The notes beneath the pieces are model-generated. The model did not search any database, was not told the origin of the DNA, and was given only the letters and a program-made list of their open reading frames with translations. This document shows positions 43,800-54,341 of a stretch of 64,000 bases of DNA, in pieces. Numbering within the stretch: the first letter of the stretch is position 1; every line of letters begins with the position of its first letter. The position numbers were made by a program, and so were the translations under genes. Source of the DNA: Ashinkailepas kermadecensis (lineage: Eukaryota > Arthropoda > Thecostraca > Neolepadidae); contig JAOTOM010004336.1 in NCBI GenBank assembly GCA_034440615.1, positions 203,486 to 267,485 of the forward strand, read 5' to 3'.

Positions 43800-46150
43800 T
43801 GGTCTACTGCGGTGCGCCCATGACTTCGGAGCAACCTTGAGAAAGTAGTTTCCGTACGGCCGCCGGCCGGCGGCCATGTTTTACTACGCTCACGGGCGCC
43901 GGGTGGCTCCCCTGGCCCGCGCCGATCCCGCTTCCGGCGTGCCGCCGGCCCCCAACCGGGGCGGCCCACAGCGAGCGGTGACCCGCGAGTCCTCGCTGTA
44001 GTAGGTGCAGTCTGAGCGTGCCATACCATCTTGTCTTCGTCGTATTGTGTCATCTTGTCGGCGCCCCGTAACTCGTTATCCTAACACAAATTTATATTGC
44101 GAGGTCAAGTCTTCTCACTTCACCACTTCCATCCGTGAGTGAACCTGCCTTGGTCGTGGCGCCAGGGATAGAGGAACCGCATGATTGGAGAGACCTAGGA
44201 GGGGAGGGGGGGGTCATAAGAGTAATCGACGGACATTGGAGTTGGAAATGCGTCCGTCACCGGCCCTCGTCCAGCTTCGGGGCCCTCTTAAGTGTTAAAG
44301 TCCCCGCTTGTTTCCCCCCATGTCATCCATCCGCATGCTCCCACGGGTCACGGGACTGGCAAATTGAGGGCCTAGGTAATTATCCTGGGTCAAATTTTTG
44401 GCAACGAGGGTTTCTGACAGCTAGATGCGTACGCAGAGTTCCAACAGCTCACACTGGTCCTTAACTACCCATAACTACGTCATGCATGCTCCCACGTAAT
44501 CCATTCATTTCCATCTTCCATTCCGAACATTCGCTCTCTATTAAAAGTGTTGGCCCGATAATTTCCCTTCCAGTGGTGCATGCGTATTCAGCGCGTCTTA
44601 CTTCCTCAGACCGTTGCTTAGGGCTTTCTAGCCCAAAGTTAAATGTGAATTACCCGTGCTTAGGCCCACAACTGTGACCGGCTGACGCGACACTGTTGGT
44701 TGGGAATGATATACTATTACTTTACTGCCTTCAAGGCTCGATGACACTGGGCTGCGATATTCCGTTAGTTTCTGATGGTCTTATGCTGGGCTTGAGTATT
44801 AATGGCCGACATACCTACGCTTTAAATGAGTCGAATGCCTTGCCAGGCCTTGCATTGCTCTAACTTGCAATCGGCGGGCACCTCCACAGGTGGTCCTGGG
44901 CCACAAATCGGTCGGAATGTCCCCCTATCGTCTTTCTAACCTATCCTGCACGGGGTCATGGTCGGGAGACCCTCAAATCCCCTGCCTGTCCTATCCTTGG
45001 GGGCTTACGGAACGCCAAACTTCATCTCCCCTGTCTGTGCCGTAATCGAAAGGCCCAGGCCTGCTGGAATAGCTGAGACGGGAAAGGAATACCGAGCTAG
45101 CCGCTTTTGGCTTTTACCTAACTGTGCGCACAGATTCATCCCGACCCAAAATTGGGTGCCGCTGCCTGCGAGCTTACCCACGGATCCCGTCGGATCTGAC
45201 CACCCTCGGGATGCCCTTCCGCGCTCTGGGATCACCAGGCCGGAGGGTTTTTGCGGCCTAGAAATTCTCAAGTGAACCAGCTGCCTTGTGAATATCCAGT
45301 CTTTCCGGCACGCTTTCCCAGGGGTTCAACCAACAGTGTTTCGTCATTTTCCCGTCTTCTATCAGCCCTCCTCCGTCTCCTCCGAAGAGAAGAGGGCGGA
45401 GGCTCACGTTTGGGCCCATGGAAGTTATCGCCCGTGGAAGGGCGGCTTGCAGGCCGTCTCCCCGCTAATTGCGTAATTCGTCTCACGTTTTCCGTCACAG
45501 ACGGTAGTCGGGTTCGTCCTGTCCTGTCTTGCCGACTAGCTTTACATTAAGTAACGGACGAACCCGGAATTTATTCCCTGCTAAATCCCTCATTCGCACC
45601 TAGTACGTTGGCCACTTAATGGTCAGTGGTGAATGGTTCGTTCCTCAACTACATCAACTTAAGTATTTTGGACCTCCGAGTGTTTACCAGGCCCGCGGCA
45701 TTCAAGGGTAATACATGCGCTGATAAGTACAAAGCCTGAGGGCGAGTTTCCAGCGATTTCACGGTAACGTTATTTCCTATCGTGACTGCTTTGTGACATT
45801 TCCGCCACAACAATTTACCTGTACGAGTATGGTCTCCAGCATATCTCGGCGTGACATAAAACGCACACCACGGACCACAGGGTCCTCTATAATTAACTTG
45901 AGTATCAAGTCCATTCATTCCATTATAAATGTTACCCCCGGTCCCATATGTAATCAGCTTCCTGGGTTCAGTTGTTCGGTACTATTACCCGAACCATTTA
46001 AAGCAGGTGGAAGTCTCGTAGACACGTGATGCGATGGTTTAGCGACCCAGTGTCCGGAAAGTAATTGCCGCAGCACTTCCAAGGCCAAGAACCCTCGACT
46101 CGACGCCTTCGGCCGGGCGACACGTTGATTTGGGGAGCAGGTGTTTGGCG
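43800..46150. other. Unclassified balanced-composition segment within the insertion
   Basis: About 2.3 kb without tandem structure and without a long frame having recognisable motifs. It contains an 11-bp inverted repeat (CGGGTTCGTCC at 45509-45519 and its complement at 45556-45566). I compared it from memory with 18S, 5.8S and 28S rRNA landmarks on both strands and found no match. Confidence 0.4.
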
Positions 46151-46169
46151 TGTGAGTGGAGAGCGAGGT

Positions 46170-46194
46170 AGAGAGAGTGAGAGAGAGTGAGAGA

Positions 46195-46288
<94 letters not shown>

Positions 46289-47134
46289 CAGAGACAGAGA
46301 CAGAGACAGAGACAGAGACAGAGACAGAGACAGAGACAGAGACAGAGACAGAGACAGAGACAGAGACAGAGACAGAGACAGAGACAGAGACAGAGACAGA
46401 GACAGAGACAGAGACAGAGACAGAGACAGAGACAGAGACAGAGACAGAGACAGAGACAGAGACAGAGACAGAGACAGAGACAGAGACAGAGACAGAGACA
46501 GAGACAGAGACAGAGACAGAGACAGAGACAGAGACAGAGACAGAGACAGAGACAGAGACAGAGACAGAGACAGAGACAGAGACAGAGACAGAGACAGAGA
46601 CAGAGACAGAGACAGAGACAGAGACAGAGACAGAGACAGAGACAGAGACAGAGACAGAGACAGAGACAGAGACAGAGACAGAGACAGAGACAGAGACAGA
46701 GACAGAGACAGAGACAGAGACAGAGACAGAGACAGAGACAGAGACAGAGACAGAGACAGAGACAGAGACAGAGACAGAGACAGAGACAGAGACAGAGACA
46801 GAGACAGAGACAGAGACAGAGACAGAGACAGAGACAGAGACAGAGACAGAGACAGAGACAGAGACAGAGACAGAGACAGAGACAGAGACAGAGACAGAGA
46901 CAGAGACAGAGACAGAGACAGAGACAGAGACAGAGACAGAGACAGAGACAGAGACAGAGACAGAGACAGAGACAGAGACAGAGACAGAGACAGAGACAGA
47001 GACAGAGACAGAGACAGAGACAGAGACAGAGACAGAGACAGAGACAGAGACAGAGACAGAGACAGAGACAGAGACAGAGACAGGACAGAGACAGAGACAG
47101 AGACAGAGACAGAGACAGAGACAGAGACAGAGAC

Positions 47135-47216
<82 letters not shown>
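46170..47216. repeat. Very long GA / GAGACA microsatellite
   Basis: (GA)n from about 46170, an almost perfect GAGACA hexamer array from about 46268 to 47135 (about 145 copies, one GACAGGACAG slip at 47081), then (GA)n to about 47216. Frames read as ETETET, RQRQRQ or SLSLSL are by-products. Confidence 0.98.
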
Positions 47217-47219
<3 letters not shown>

Positions 47220-47969
47220 GAAAGAGAGAGAGAGAGAACAAGAGAGAGAAAGAGAGAAAGACGGAGAATAGAAGGGCAGAGGGACAGTGGGGAAAGAGGT
47301 ATTCCCACCTTGTCTGTTTGCGCATTTTATCCGCTGAGTAACGTGGGGCCCCAGCGGATCTACGTTACTTTCATGCTCCCATGGAAAGAAGGGGGTTTAT
47401 TTGACTGCAGTGAGCCAGAAGAAATGCCCTCTTCACTAACGTCTAGCCGGAACCAGTGGTTCCTCAGTCACTTAAACTCTAATCAGTTATGTGTGTGCGT
47501 GGTTATGTATTCTTTTCTTCCATTCAGAGTATAAGCATTTATGGATAGTAAAACATTCGTGTATCATCCACACCAACCTTAAACACCATGCATGTCTAAA
47601 CGATATAACAATCAGATATCCCCCACCAACCCTGAAAACTATGCTCCATAAGAACCTTATTTGCCACAATTCGCTCCTCCATTTTTACCCTTCCCGGGGC
47701 AGACGGCTACCCATATCCCACCGCTGGCTGGGGCCATCACATATGCAAAACGACCGGTGACGGACGGGTCACATTTTTGGGCATGATGGTACACGGGATA
47801 CATTGCCACCCTTGCTCTAGTTCACTCGCATGTCTCGTAGTGGCCGCCTCGACCCGAAGTTCACAGATTTACCACAATCACTCCACTCAGCTCGCGAGCG
47901 ACTCCCGAACGATTATGTTGGATGTGCGAGCTTCTCGGCGATTCCGTCGAATGTTCCTCCTCCGTCGCA

Positions 47970-48065
47970 GCCGTGGGTGGTCCGCCTCCGGCGGCTGCCT
48001 CGGGTGGTGTCCGCCTCCGACGACTGCCTTGGGTGGTCTCTCTGCGACGACTGCCTTGGGTGATG
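47970..48065. repeat. About 28-33-bp imperfect tandem repeat
   Basis: Three or four units around CGACGACTGCCTTGGGTGGT and variants, within the insertion in the hAT element. Confidence 0.75.
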
Positions 48066-48803
48066 TGTTTTCACTTCCCCCGGGGTGGCGCTTATAAATG
48101 GCCCGCCCCTGTTATCAGACAACGCACGTCAGGTTCTTTGTGCCCCGTGGCCTGGCTGGTGGCTGATGGTGCCGGCTGGTGACGCTGGTGACTGGTGACT
48201 GCCGGCCGCTGATTGGCGGTTGGCGGTTTCCGGCTGTCCAGAGCAGCTGCTGCTTTCAGGTTACTGGATCAGGCTGATACCCCGTAGCTAGGCGGAAGTC
48301 ACTGTTTGCTGTTGTGCACCGGCACGAAGTGACTGCATGTTGACCCGAGGGCGTTTCGGCGACGAGTAGGCTTCGTGTTTGCGCTGGCTTTTCACAAATT
48401 TCTCCGCACCTGCTGGACCCTCCAAAAGAAGGAGGGATTCCAGCATCTAAATGCCCAGGTAAAAAATGGTTTTGGAACCAAAAATATTATAAAAAAAATA
48501 AGAAAAAAAAAAAACGGATCTAATGTGGGATGCAAAAACATGGCGCGAAGGGCTCAAAAAAAAAGGCCGGGATTACTTTAAAAAAATCAGGAAAGGATTA
48601 ACAAAAATTTTGACCCAAAAACGGGGGGGCGAGCGCCTGGGCACGATAGCCTCTGGGACCTGACATCGTACCAAAGATACTGGGGCACAACTGGCCTCCA
48701 AGCACGGAGTTAAAAATCCGCTCGCGGCGGCTGGATTTCTCGTGTAGTCGGGCCGCATGGAAACCGCATGAAACTCCGTATAAAAAATGTAAGCCGTCTT
48801 ACA

Positions 48804-49105
48804 CCATGCTCTGCGATGTGCAATGCAGTCCTCAACTCCGCCTTCTTCACGGCATCACCCTGACCGTCACTTCGGCATGGGAATGCTTCCGTGATTTTCG
48901 TGGATTTACTACTCATAAAATTCCGTTTGTGTTTGGTGGTTTTGGAATGATCCTGTAGGTCTTTTTTCCTCGAGGCGATCACGGCTTTGCAGCACTTGCA
49001 CCTCGCGTGAAAGTCATCTCCTTCCACAGACTGAATCCAGCCCCTGAAGATGTGCTGGCTTTCCCACTCCTTATAGCGTTGGGTGTATTGCTGATGCTTT
49101 CCCAT
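48804..49105 (-). pseudogene. hAT transposase, N-terminal BED-like zinc finger part
   Basis: A minus-strand frame from a Met (MGKHQQ) just upstream. It carries a zinc-finger pattern FHARCKCCKAVI followed by HSKTTKHKRN (C-x2-C...H-x5-H), and then AELRTALHIAEHG, the segment that precedes the catalytic core in this hAT group. It continues at 43545 after the insertion. Confidence 0.88.
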
Positions 49106-49525
49106 TTTGTGACTCAAAATACTTTATAATTTCCACAGAGCCCAAGGCAACATAAAACCCTATTTATTTTGATGTTGTCACAGGCGGAATGGGGATAACA
49201 AGCTTTTGTTTCGCAACAGAAAACGTGTGATGAAGAATATTTAGATTAATAATTATTGAGTTTTGTGACTATACAAAAATATATTTGTGAGTACAAATGA
49301 ATAAAAGAAAAGCAACAAAAAACATGAAAATTAAATGACAATTACTAAATGAAATAAATGCATATATCAGTACAAATTATCAATACAAATTCATTTCTGT
49401 GCGCGGTGCTATAAAACCTCTAGATTCCCCTCTAGAAACGAAAAACCTCTGATTTCAAAATTTCCCCTGAAACGTATGGCCAAAACCTCTAGATTTCAGG
49501 GAAACCTCTGATTCTGGCAACAGTG

Positions 49526-49957
49526 CTTCCATGTCAACACTAATATTGCCCATCACGTATTTAACAAGTCACATTTTGTAACAGTTGCGCAGTAATTGTA
49601 CCCAATACAATGTTTCTTGTAATACTGTTTTAGTTGAAGACCATTTGATTATATAAAGTTCTTTCTTAATTTTATGATTGAAATAATTCATACATTAAAT
49701 TAAGATGTTTCATTCAGAAGAATGTTCCACAATGTGGTTATTTGTAAAATTATTTTATTCAAATGTTATTTTAGTATATCAATTTGCAATTTCAGCCACT
49801 TATGGCTCAGATGATACAGTTCATGAACGATGTAAACAATTCCCATTAAATGCTCCGCAGATACACAAGTGATTCATGTGGCTGTGGCGTAGCCAGGGGG
49901 CGGGGCGAAGGGAGCAGCCGCCATCCCCCCCCCTGGAGGGTCCGAGAGGTTCGCAGG
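49526..49957. other. AT-rich spacer, no gene seen
   Basis: Unassigned AT-rich DNA to the right of the hAT element. Confidence 0.5.
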
Positions 49958-50820
49958 GCACTTCAAGCGTAGACACAAGAGGCCCGCAAGGGCCCCAGGG
50001 TCGATATGGAGGGCCCCTGGACCAACGTGCAGGGCCCCTGGGCCAACGTGAAGGGCCCCTTGGCCAACGTGAAGGGCCCCTGGGCCAACGTGAAGGGCCG
50101 CTGGGCCAACGTGAAGGGCCCCTGGGCCGACGTGAAGCGCCATTGGGCCTACGTGAGGGCCCCCTTGGACGGACGAAATGGGCTCAGGCTAACGCAAAGG
50201 GTCCCGGGCCGATGAAGTGGGCCCGAGGCAACGGAGAGTGCCCTCAGGAAGATATCGAGGATCCTTGGCTGGACTAACGTGAAGTGCTTCTAGATCGACG
50301 GAGGAGGCCCTGGATAGTTGGATTGTCCCCGGGCTAACTGAGTGGGCCGGAGCCATTATGAAGGGCGCCTGGGCTTTCGGCGGAGCCCAGGCCGATAAAT
50401 GACCCTGACCTGATGGGCAGGGCCCAAGCGTTTGAAAATGGGGTTCCGGCTTCCCGGAAAAGGCCATGGGTCGTCAAAGAGGGCCCCTGAAACCCTAGTT
50501 GCCGGAGTGGATCTATGGCCGACGGATGGGGAAAGGGGGGGGGGGCCCAAGCTATTGAAATAGGGCCTCCGGCCTGACAGAGGAGGCCCTGGATCACTAG
50601 GGGGGGGGGCTGCGCCAACGGAGAGAACCCCTAGCGAGAGGGCCAAGAGCCGGTATGAAGGGCCCCTGGGTCGATGAGGCCCGGAATCGCAGTGATAGAG
50701 GAGTGAGAGCTTTTGAGAGGGGACTCCCGCCGGACGGAGTGTCCTGAGCAGTGGAGGGTCCCTGAGCCGACGGGTGGGAGCCCCAGGCCGGACGTGCAGT
50801 CTCTGGGTCCACTCTGGCTC
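49958..50820. repeat. 21-bp tandem array (GGGCCAACGTGAAGGGCCCCT type)
   Basis: Clean 21-bp units at 50010-50170 decay into degenerate units by 50820, with a repeated GGGCCC(C/T)(G/T)G core. Plus-strand frames read as seven-residue repeats (GPWANVK). The period and core resemble the arrays at 16500-19870 and 28060-28557. Confidence 0.88.
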
Positions 50821-50865
50821 ATGCTGATGGAGGAGCTCAGAGCTGACATCGGGCGTCATGCCCAC

Positions 50866-51052
50866 TGTCAGAATAATGTATATTTATTGTCGTGCACATG
50901 TTGAGTACATTCACTCACGCATTTAATATCTTTTGAGAAAAAATGTTCTGGAGAAGTGAAACAGGGTTGGCGCATCTCTGCTTCGGCATATATTCCCGCC
51001 TGGCGCTTTCGGGCTATATTCCCATTGATATCTAGACATTGCGATACTGATA
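50866..51052 (+). repeat. About 190-bp direct repeat, first copy
   Basis: Shares ATAATGTATATTTATTGTCG, GGCGCATCTCTGCTTCGG and TTCCCATTGAT(A/C)TCTAGACATT in the same order with 51424-51612, roughly 85 percent identical by eye. Confidence 0.88.
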
Positions 51053-51423
51053 AAGGCCCGATAAAAAGGCCTACGAGCTACAGAGGCGATCCGGGCTGAA
51101 GCGGAGGGTTCTCGGTCATGGGAAATGCATCGTCCAAGTCAGGTTGGATCTCCATCGCACATGTATTTCATGCGGCATGCGGTCTTACCTACAAATTTCT
51201 AAGTTGGAAGCATTATACCGCCATCACGCTAACCCAGCAACCTGGGCTCCTTCCCTTTTCCTATTTTCCCTCCCTGTCCCGCTACCCATTCACAATAACG
51301 GTGTCATCGTAGGATTGTGTTTAAGCTGGACGCAAGGGCTGCACATGCTGGACGCTGATAATCCACGGTCATGACTCCCATGCAATTTATCAAGAATCAA
51401 CATCATTTAATTTAAATTCGAAG

Positions 51424-51612
51424 TGCTGCATAATGTATATTTATTGTCGTCCACGTGTTGACTACAGTCACTCATGCATTTATAATCTTTTGAAGACAAA
51501 AAATGTTTTGCAAAAGCGAAGCAGGGTAGGCGCATCTCTGCTTCGGGATATATTCCCACATGGCGCTTTCGGCTATATTCCCATTGATCTCTAGACATTG
51601 TGATACTGATTC
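51424..51612 (+). repeat. About 190-bp direct repeat, second copy
   Basis: Second copy of 50866-51052, 372 bp downstream of the end of the first. The pair could be terminal repeats of a very small LTR-type element or a local duplication; no TG...CA ends with target duplication could be fixed. Confidence 0.88.
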
Positions 51613-52043
51613 TGACGCACCTTCATACCGACAAACCACGAAATAGTCACTGACCGGTTAGTGCCGACACAAATATCGCGAATCGACAGTACACCACTCC
51701 CAAGTGCACAGATGAACTAATCACGGTTTTGTATTGCACTTATACATACAAAAGTCCATCACCAGGAACGCTCCCGACATGCTACGCGTACACTGGGTAA
51801 CGCAATATAATCCTGGCATCGCTATCACTCGCACAACCACCGTGATCACTCGATTGCGCAGTGCGCACTTCGTAGAGTACCCAAGCTCGAGTCATTAATT
51901 CCGCCAGTGGGTTATCAGTTAATTGCTGAGTGTAGCTGGATTCGTGCCTGGTTTCGTGCGCCCGCGTGTCCGGCTGCGCAGACAGCCGTTATCAGACACG
52001 ACCTCGCCGTCACGCGCGCGCCAGATTGTGCGCCGCGCGCCGT
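51613..52043. other. Spacer and probable ECHS1 3' UTR
   Basis: No separate gene. The part next to 52044 follows the ECHS1 stop codon on the minus strand. Confidence 0.5.
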
Positions 52044-52674
52044 CTAGCTGTCGGTGAAGTTCGGCTTCCTCTTCTCGACGAACGCCGACATGCCCTCCTT
52101 GCGGTCGTCGGTGGCGAACGTGGTGTGGAACGTGCGCTTCTCGAAGCGCAGGCCCTCCTGCAGGCTGGTCTCGAAGGCGACGTTGATGGCCTCCTTGCAC
52201 ATCTGCACCACAAGCTGCGAGTGGGAGGCCATTTTGTCGGCGGTGGCAACGGCGGCGTCCACCAACTCGGCCGGCGGCAGCACCCGGCTGACCAGGCCGG
52301 CACGCTCGGCCGTCGCCGCGTCGATCATCTCGCCCGTCAGGCACATCTCCATGGCGCGCGACTTGCCGACGGCGCGCACCAGCCGCTGGGTGCCGCCGGC
52401 GCCCGGGATGGTGCCGAGCGCGATCTCCGGCTGGCCGAACTTGGCCCTCTCACCGGCGTAGACGACGTCGCACATCATGGCCAGCTCGCAGCCGCCGCCC
52501 AGAGCGAACCCGTTGACGGCCGCCACCACCGGCTTGGTGCACTGCGCCACGCCGCCCCAAGAACGACAGGAACGAGCCGCGGTACACGGCCGCGAACTGC
52601 TTGTCCTGCATCTCCTTGATGTCGGCGCCGGCGGCGAACGCCTTCTCGCTGCCGGTGATGACGATGGCGCCCAC
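52044..52674 (-). CDS. ECHS1: Mitochondrial short-chain enoyl-CoA hydratase, C-terminal exon (one-base frameshift)
   Basis: ECHS1 hydrates 2-trans-enoyl-CoA to 3-hydroxyacyl-CoA in mitochondrial beta-oxidation and valine breakdown. The minus-strand exon begins after CCGCCAG at 52674 with [20 protein letters not shown], including the oxyanion-hole segment. It continues with [19 protein letters not shown] (first catalytic Glu), [20 protein letters not shown] (second catalytic Glu) and [20 protein letters not shown], then a stop at 52044. At 52555-52561 (on minus, a TTGGGG run) there is one extra base that changes frame between FLSF and GGVAQCTKP. Exon length is 630 plus 1, so removing one base restores the family length (291 residues with exon 1). 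A sequencing error is as likely as a real defect. Confidence 0.93.
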
Positions 52675-52692
52675 CTGGCGGCGGTCGTCAGT

Positions 52693-52768
52693 GGACCGTC
52701 AGTCACGGTCACGGTCACGGTCACGGTCATGGTCATGGTCACGGTCACGGTCACGGTCACGGCTGGCA
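52693..52768. repeat. TCACGG hexamer repeat
   Basis: About twelve copies of GGTCAC/GGTCAT just upstream (in minus sense) of the ECHS1 exon 2 acceptor; it replaces a normal pyrimidine tract. Confidence 0.93.
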
Positions 52769-53328
52769 GCGGCTGCCCATCGAACAGCGCCGCACACACA
52801 CACCGGCTTAATCGCACGTATCCGGTTTTGAGGTCACAGGACAAGAACCGAGACGAACATTTAATGCAGTGCAACCTGTAGTGAAACATCGGCTAGAGTG
52901 GCCAAGGGGCCCGGACCTACAAAACATGTCTCTCATTCTGCAGCAGAACAGAGTGAAGTGCTAAAAATCAAATACTTTTGATGCATGCCAAAGTACAGTT
53001 TGTTCATGCATCCAACATCCAACTGGCTTTTGCAGTTTTCCCCATCAACAAAATATTGTTTGGGTACGTCACTGGTAATGCTACTCCGACGACAATCCTG
53101 ATATACAGCATTCGCCAAAAAGCAAACTAGCATGATCTCTCAGACAAATTTGCGGATGGTTTGATTTGAATTGAAACAAATCTGCGCATTGCATGAAATA
53201 AATAATCTAGAACACGTGAAAGAGACGCATCAGTGAAACGTCCGCATGGTGTCTGAGGACAGCGATGGACCACGTGCCCCCGACCACAAGGATGACTTCC
53301 CGGAGGAATTCGGATGCTAAACAAATAA

Positions 53329-53555
53329 TGCATTACGTGTAAAGAAAATATACGACCTTCAATATACCAGGAGGTGCTGAGTTGAGTTAGTTATTAGGGC
53401 TTTAGGGCGCATCGACTGCATCGGTCATGTAGCGCCCAAAAAGGTGCTGAGTTCACATCAAAGGTATCGGTAAAGATTATACTTTATTACTCAACGTTTC
53501 GGCCAGGGGCCATCGTCATGTATATTGAAGGTCGTATATTTTCTTTACACGCAAT
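53329..53555. mobile_element. Short fold-back element with about 37-bp inverted arms
   Basis: The arm GTGTAAAGAAAATATACGAC plus CTTCAATATA at about 53335-53367 occurs inverted at about 53519-53551. The interior (about 150 bp) contains CAACGTTTCGGCCAGGGGCC, a motif type often seen at ends of retroelement-derived repeats, and two copies of GGTGCTGAGTT. No coding. Confidence 0.75.
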
Positions 53556-53667
53556 GTCTAAAACCCAGGAGCATCTAATAGCCATTCTTCGTGGTATTAA
53601 AACATAATGTAGGCAGGACTAGAGCACACGGTAAGCGCTGCGTCCGCACCTGGTTGTCATAGTTCAG

Positions 53668-53714
53668 CCCAGAAAGGACGTGCATTGAAAGTTTCAATGC
53701 ACGTCCTTTCTGGG
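53668..53714. repeat. Perfect 23-bp hairpin with one-base centre
   Basis: CCCAGAAAGGACGTGCATTG plus AAA is followed, after a single G, by its exact complement. A second small palindrome (GTTTCAATTTGAAAC) follows directly. It could be a fold-back remnant or a cloning/assembly fold artefact. Confidence 0.93.
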
Positions 53715-54042
53715 TTTCAATTTGAAACCGTGACATAAAATCGCAGGTGGTCAAGCTCATGCACCATTTGGGTCAGCCCCAAAAATGGAAGGAGGTAAGG
53801 GTCCAAAAATGGTCGACAAAGTGGACCTTCAGATTTCGGATTTGATGGGGTGTTGTTCCCGCTGTACCGTACAACGTGGGGTCTCAAGCCAGAGACTCGT
53901 CTAACACATTTTGAGTGTGGAGCGGCGGGGGGGGGTGGAGTCCATTGGCTATTGCGGGGCCGTCGTCACCGTTCAGCTAACTCCGACCCCAGCAGCAATG
54001 CCAGAACAATGTGAAAGGTCTGTTGACTGTGGGGGCTGCTGC

Positions 54043-54227
54043 TGTTGTGTGGTTATGGAGACTTTCTGACTCGCTGCCATATTCCCGCCGAATATGGCAG
54101 CCCAAGATAATGTGGGTTTGGCCGCCCACGAATAAATAGTCTAACCTCGGAAGCCGCAGCGTTTGGACCGTCCCAGCGGTCTATGAGTTAGAACCATTTT
54201 GAGCTCCAACCAATAAGAGACATAACA
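54043..54227 (+). repeat. 5' LTR
   Basis: Starts TGTTGTGTGGTTATGGAGAC and ends ACATAACA. Contains AATAAA at 54131. About 90 percent identical to the 3' LTR by eye. Confidence 0.93.
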
Positions 54228-54341
54228 TGGCGCGGTCGGTGTGCTCGTAGACGGACAGTGCTCTCGGGGCGGACAGTTCGTGTGCGTGCGGAGTGTGGTG
54301 AACTATAGTGACTGTGATCTGGAATCCCGGCGCCGCGGGGC

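Larger units (their letters stand above)
43546..48803. mobile_element. 5.26-kb insertion inside the hAT transposase gene, type unknown
   Basis: The transposase reading frame stops at IAEHG (48804 side) and resumes at GSNASVDHLG (43545 side). CCAT occurs at both edges (43542-43545 and 48804-48807), a likely 4-bp target duplication. The inserted DNA starts TGTAGGGCGGC and its other end, reversed, starts TGTAAGACGGC, so 9 of 11 bases form an inverted repeat. TGTA...TACA ends with a 4-bp duplication resemble integrase-type elements (LTR elements or Ginger-like), but no coding region for either was seen. Internal parts: G-rich and GGTCGGTCTGA repeats (43560-43790), unclassified 43800-46150, GA/GAGACA microsatellite, then 47300-48800. 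Confidence 0.65.
40575..49525 (-). mobile_element. hAT DNA transposon with nested insertion
   Basis: The ends are perfect 13-bp inverted repeats, CACTGTTGCCAGA at 40575 and its complement ending at 49525. The 8-bp flanks are CTTTCATG and CTTCCATG, a hAT-type target duplication with one difference. Subterminal AAAACCTCTAGA-type motifs cluster inside both ends (40625-40670; 49410-49505). The transposase is encoded on the minus strand in two separated parts. The element would be about 3.7 kb without the 5.26-kb insertion. It is inactive as it stands because of the insertion and frameshifts. Confidence 0.92.

Noticed and set aside
43800..46150. rRNA (18S/5.8S/28S) fragment inserted in the hAT element
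   Set aside because: Phrases such as CATGCATGTCTAA (at 47588) and TAATACATGC look rRNA-like in isolation, but surrounding landmarks are absent on both strands.
46000..47340. Open frames reading SLSLSL, ETETET and RQRQRQ
   Set aside because: Translation of GA and GAGACA microsatellite, with no unique sequence or motif.
43546..48803. Spliced intron of the hAT transposase
   Set aside because: A GTAAGA donor exists at the N-terminal part, but no AG acceptor precedes GSNASVDHLG, and CCAT is duplicated at both edges, which fits an insertion.
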